Source of the DNA: Mucidula mucida
Lineage: Eukaryota; Basidiomycota; Agaricomycetes; Agaricales; Physalacriaceae
Reading direction: 5' to 3'
NCBI GenBank assembly: GCA_015501055.1
Contig: JADNYV010000152.1
Span: 26,983-90,982 of the forward strand
DNA: 64,000 nucleotides
Shown here: positions 60,443-64,000 of the stretch, one piece after another
How positions within the stretch are numbered: the first letter of the stretch is position 1
Layout: each line of letters starts with the position of its first letter
Notes under the pieces: generated by a model
What the model saw: the letters and a program-made list of their open reading frames with translations, nothing else
What the model was told of the DNA's origin: nothing
The model's database searches: none
Translations under genes and position numbers: made by a program

Positions 60443-62655
60443 ATGCCTCGCGAAAACCGAAAAAGAGGAAAGAAGCACAAGAAACCTGCAGCTGAACCAG
60501 ATGTTGCGCAAGAGCAAGTCAGCTTCGAGCAGCCTGAGGCGGCAGAGGCCGGTCCATCCTGGATTATACAAAAACCCGAGGATACGGCTGAGATGGACCC
60601 GGAAGCGCCTTTTGGCTATCTGGATGCCGATGTAAAGGCGTATTTCAGGACGGTTGATGTCCAAATGCGCCAATGGCAGGATGGTTCCGCTGACATTGAA
60701 GAGGGTGCGTGTCCTCCAACGTTCATGGCTGAGATTAACCCGCGTTGCAGAAGAAAAACGTGCATTTTTCGTGGCTGCCCTCACCGAGATGAATGAAAAG
60801 GAGAAGCAGCTAGCAACGGATCCCGACTGTTCGCTTATTTTGGAACGCGTCGTGCACTCCATGGATGATTTTGCGCGAAGAGTATTTGCAGATCGCCTGG
60901 CTGGTTCGTGAGTCTTCTTCATGCGGCCCGTATACATCTTGTTCAATGAACTCGTAGATACGAAGTTCTCTCCAAACACAGGTTTGCGTCCCATGTCATT
61001 CAGACTCTCATCAATGTGGCTGGAGAGACTGTGACGCGAGAAACTAAAGGAAATTTCCCCGCGGAGTCTCCGTCAGAGTTGTTGACGATGACAGAGCTCC
61101 TACTGGATATCTCTGATGTAACTACATTGATCCTCTTGATATCCATTTGCGCTAATTGTCTATAGGAACTCATTCCATCTCTCTCCATTCTATTAAACGA
61201 CGCCTTCGCTTCCCATATCGTGCGCGCTATTCTATCACTCCTCGCAGGGCTCCCTTCGACAATGCCTTCGAACACGCATTCCAAGAAGAGCAAGCAATGG
61301 AAGGACAGGCAAGGAGAGATGCGGAATTTGTTTGAGACCGATAACAAGATTGAACAACCAGTCGTGCCCCCATCGTTCGGTGAAAAGGCAGTCACTGCGA
61401 TTCGCATGTGCCGGAAATCATTATCTGCCAACGAAGTCAGAGCCTGCGCTGCTAGCAAAGTCGCGTGTCCTAGCCTAGATGTACGTTACTCTATATTGCT
61501 TCTCAGTGTACTGACGTCTACATAGGTCCTCATCGTCGTAGAGGCAATAACCGGGCTGTCCAACGAACCCGGCAGCTTGATGGATTCCGTAACAACAGGC
61601 ATCGTAGCTGACATCTGTAAGTTGCAGGTCACTTAGTGTGTCCGGAAACTCATAATCATTATAGTGTCCGGCAAATCACTTCCTGCGGAGCCATCGTCGT
61701 ATATTGCGACGCTCCTCAAGGATACCACGTCTTCCCATCTTTTAGAGACCGTTCTTACCTATGCGCCACAGCCTGTCTTTGACGCGCTCTGGGCTACTCA
61801 TCTATGTCCCAACGGAGCCGCTGGAAAGCTAGCTGTCCACCCTGTAAGCAATTATGTGCTTGCGCGGGCGGTTCCAAGAGCAAATGAGGCGCAACTGGAA
61901 AGCTTGGGCCGCTCCTGGTGGTCGAAAGCGGTCAAGGCGGGGCGCATGGGAGTCGTCAAGGCGGTTGTCGACCGAGCAGCCGAGCTTAAACAAGGAGCTG
62001 AAGGGCTCTGGGCCAGCGTCAAAGGTGCTTTCGGGGTCGGAGAAGATCATAAGAGCGAGGAAGCCATAAATTGCGTTCTATGCCTCAAGACATTAGAGGT
62101 AATCTACTTACCCCCTCGTCTTTGAATCGCAGAACTGACGGAGGATATATGTAGGACTTCCGGGCTACAGAGATACATGAGCCTAATGTTCAGGGAGCTC
62201 TGTTACTACAATCCCTCCTCCGTCTACCAGATCCTCACAACGCCGAGCTCATTGAAGACATCCTGGGTCTTCCACTACCATCCCTCAAATCGCTCGCTCA
62301 CCATCCTGTCTCTTCTCGTATCTTGGATGTACTCTTAGATGCTGAGAGCGTGCCCAAAAAGGCCAAGACTCGCTTCGTGATGGCGTGGCTAGGTCACTAC
62401 CACGAGCTCGTCGACGACCGGATCGGTAGCCGTGTCGGGGAACGCTGTTGGAAATGGTGTGATACGTATACGAAGGAGAAAATCGCGCGGAGCGTCATGG
62501 ATCAGGAGCAAGCACTTGCAGCGTCCTTCTACGGGAAGTACTTTGCGCGGGGACTCAACTTGTATCTGCTCAGGAAGAAGCCCTATGAGTGGCGGGACTT
62601 TGTGGCACGCAATGTGGAGGCGGCGAAGCCTATTAGAAGCAGGCGCCGGTGGTGA
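60443..62655 (+). CDS. NOP9: Pumilio-repeat ribosome biogenesis protein NOP9
   Basis: Nucleolar RNA-binding protein of the PUF class needed for 18S rRNA maturation. Exons 60443-60704, 60751-60907, 60958-61117, 61166-61480, 61526-61616, 61665-62098 and 62155-62655 join in frame to 639 residues. The basic start [15 protein letters not shown] is followed by [21 protein letters not shown]-like repeats follow: [79 protein letters not shown] and [12 protein letters not shown]. The frame stops at 62655. A Lys-rich tail typical of the family continues downstream in other frames (see 62656-62972). Transcribed divergently from the protease gene. Confidence 0.9.
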
Positions 62656-62972
62656 CGGCGGCGCAGATAGCTCCACCGAAGACGAAGAAGAAGAGGAAAC
62701 AAGAGGAGGACGAATTGATATTCTGTTCAAGAAGGCGAAAAGTCACATACTATGGGCGCGCTAGAAGCCCCGGTGGCGGCGGTGGAGACAACACCACCGC
62801 AGAAGAAGAGGATGAAAGAGGAGGACGAGATGGATACGCTGTTCAGGAAGACGACGAAGTCACAAAAGGGCGCGCCGGAAGATGACATCAAGCCTTCCAC
62901 TGGTGTCAATGCCACGGTTTTAGCAGCAATACGGGCAGCCCCGTCAGGTGATAAGAAGAAACGGAGACACTG
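62656..62972 (+). other. Lysine-rich C-terminal tail of NOP9, out of frame
   Basis: It encodes, in shifting frames, two similar units: PKTKKKRKQEEDELD..LFKK and PQKKRMKEEDEMDTLFRKTT. A final VLAAIRAAPSGDKKKRRH follows before a stop at 62970-62972. This is what the end of a NOP9 protein should look like, so 62645-62750 probably contains one or more indels, or the tail has been lost. Confidence 0.5.
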
Positions 62973-63083
62973 ATACCCTTTCTGCTTTGTGGTCTAAGTC
63001 ATGTAAAAAGTACAATACCTGTAGGATAGTAATACAACACTGACACCTATTATCTGTACACCGACACATCTACATCTTGCCTT

Positions 63084-63827
63084 CTACCTGCCCAGCCAAC
63101 TTGGATTCCTTATGATCTTACTAAACTCCCTAAAGTACGGTTTCCTCGCGTCGCCTACAAGCTCGAAGCCTGCACTCTCGCTTGTCGTAATGACGGCGCC
63201 CTCAGCGCGCAGCCGATCTATGGCGATGCTCATTTCCATGGGGTGCGACGACGCGACGCCGTCGTGTAGTATGTAAACGCGCAGCGGCTCGGGCGCGTGC
63301 AGGAGCTGCAATGCCGTTTGTAGGACGCAGACGTGGGCTTCGATGCCCAGGAGGATGACGTTCTTGATCGTGGAGCGGGTGTAGAGGATGTGCTCGACGT
63401 CCTCTGTGAGCATGGAGAACCTCGTCTTGTCGATCGTGGCTACGAGCAGGTCGCCGAGCGAGGGCAGGTCGATGGCAGGGTCTGTTGGGCCAAGACCTGG
63501 GGGCTGGGGTGTGAGTTTGGAGGTTTATGTATAGTATTAAGGATCTGGACCTTTGGCGTTCTGGGTCGTGACGAGCACTTCGCAGCCTACCAACTGGGAC
63601 GGTGAGATCGGAGGGACGATGTGGGCTCACTATGTGTTGCGCGCACCTTGGCTATTTTGAGCATCTTATTCGCGGTGAGGATGACTTGGTCATAGCCATG
63701 GATTGCCGGTCCTAAGAGTCAGTTCAAGAGGAGGAGCGTTAGTTGAGAGACTATCCAGAATCTTACGAAATTTAGTCTGAACGTCACACAAGAATATAAT
63801 AGTGGATTCAGGTTGCAGAAGAGTCAT
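63084..63827 (-). CDS. Isochorismatase-like hydrolase (ISOC2 type)
   Basis: Cysteine hydrolase of the isochorismatase-like fold. Four exons (63767-63827, 63647-63711, 63551-63593, 63084-63496, minus strand) splice cleanly to 193 residues. It starts MTLLQPESTIIFLCDVQTKF, with the catalytic Asp in CDVQ. VLVTTQNAKGLGPTDPAIDL, KTRFSML (Lys), ILLGIEAHVCVLQTALQLL with the nucleophile Cys, and SAGFELVGDARKPYFREFSK follow. The arrangement closely follows animal ISOC1/2 (GIEAHVCVLQT). The substrate in fungi is unknown; it may be a metabolite-clearing or mitochondrial enzyme. The frame is intact. The 3' end lies about 110 bp from the NOP9 tail, convergent. Confidence 0.9.
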
Positions 63828-64000
63828 CGTGGTGGGTGGGAAGATGGGAAGTAGGTGGCGCGATCACATGGTGTACACAAGTCGGCGGATTCGCGTGCTC
63901 CGTTTGTTCACCTGGTCAAGATATTGATTATACGCCAAGGTAATTCGATGTCTGGATATCCTGATGTGGATGTAAGTGTAACTCTTCAATGAGCATCTCG
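63828..64000. other. Upstream flank of the isochorismatase-like gene, window edge
   Basis: About 170 bp with no recognisable feature; presumably promoter sequence. Confidence 0.4.

Overview
The window is a gene-dense piece of a filamentous fungal chromosome, almost certainly from a mushroom-forming basidiomycete (Agaricomycetes). Introns are about 47-58 bp with clean GT..AG ends. The gene content is typical of that group: expanded FunK1-type protein kinases, a DUF6699 protein, small basidiomycete C2HC zinc-binding proteins, and copia and Plavaka-type transposon debris. No organism name can be read from the sequence alone.

Layout. 1-3.5 kb is transposon debris: a decayed Plavaka-like transposase piece and the 5' half of a Ty1/copia element. 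4.0-21.0 kb is a repeat-driven FunK1 island. It holds one long FunK1 kinase and five shorter relatives, arranged by an inverted duplication and a tandem 3-kb duplication that also carries a paired zinc-binding gene. The single-copy ribosome-biogenesis gene IMP3 and a hypothetical gene sit inside it. 17.9-19.1 kb is a broken zinc alcohol dehydrogenase. A roughly 2-kb repeat occurs at 21.2 and again at 37.5 kb. 24.4-33.8 kb holds a ten-exon von Willebrand A-domain protein, two hypothetical genes (one DUF6699) and a GCP5-like gamma-tubulin complex gene. 35.2-37.4 kb is a GH47 alpha-mannosidase, and 39.9-41.9 kb a cytochrome b5-acyl-CoA dehydrogenase fusion. 42.3-46.4 kb is a GH115 alpha-glucuronidase, and 48.2-49.9 kb a BOR1-like borate/bicarbonate transporter. 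50.9-53.7 kb is a 2.9-kb palindrome made of two inverted copies of a GTATGG-rich element. The right end is housekeeping: an F-box protein, adenylosuccinate lyase, a trypsin-like protease, NOP9 and an isochorismatase-like hydrolase.

The genes form no operon or evident pathway. IMP3 and NOP9 both serve small-subunit ribosome assembly. GH47 trims N-glycans, while GH115 acts on plant glucuronoxylan, fitting a plant-decaying or plant-associated lifestyle. Several conserved genes (GCP5, adenylosuccinate lyase, GH115, BOR1, GH47, the protease) carry 1-bp frame breaks bunched in short patches. Others (IMP3, the vWA gene, the b5-acyl-CoA dehydrogenase, the isochorismatase) splice perfectly. This looks more like local sequence error than decay.

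The strongest candidates for something undescribed are the truncated FunK1 relatives, which keep open reading frames while losing the expected kinase lysine and catalytic aspartate, and the large palindromic element.
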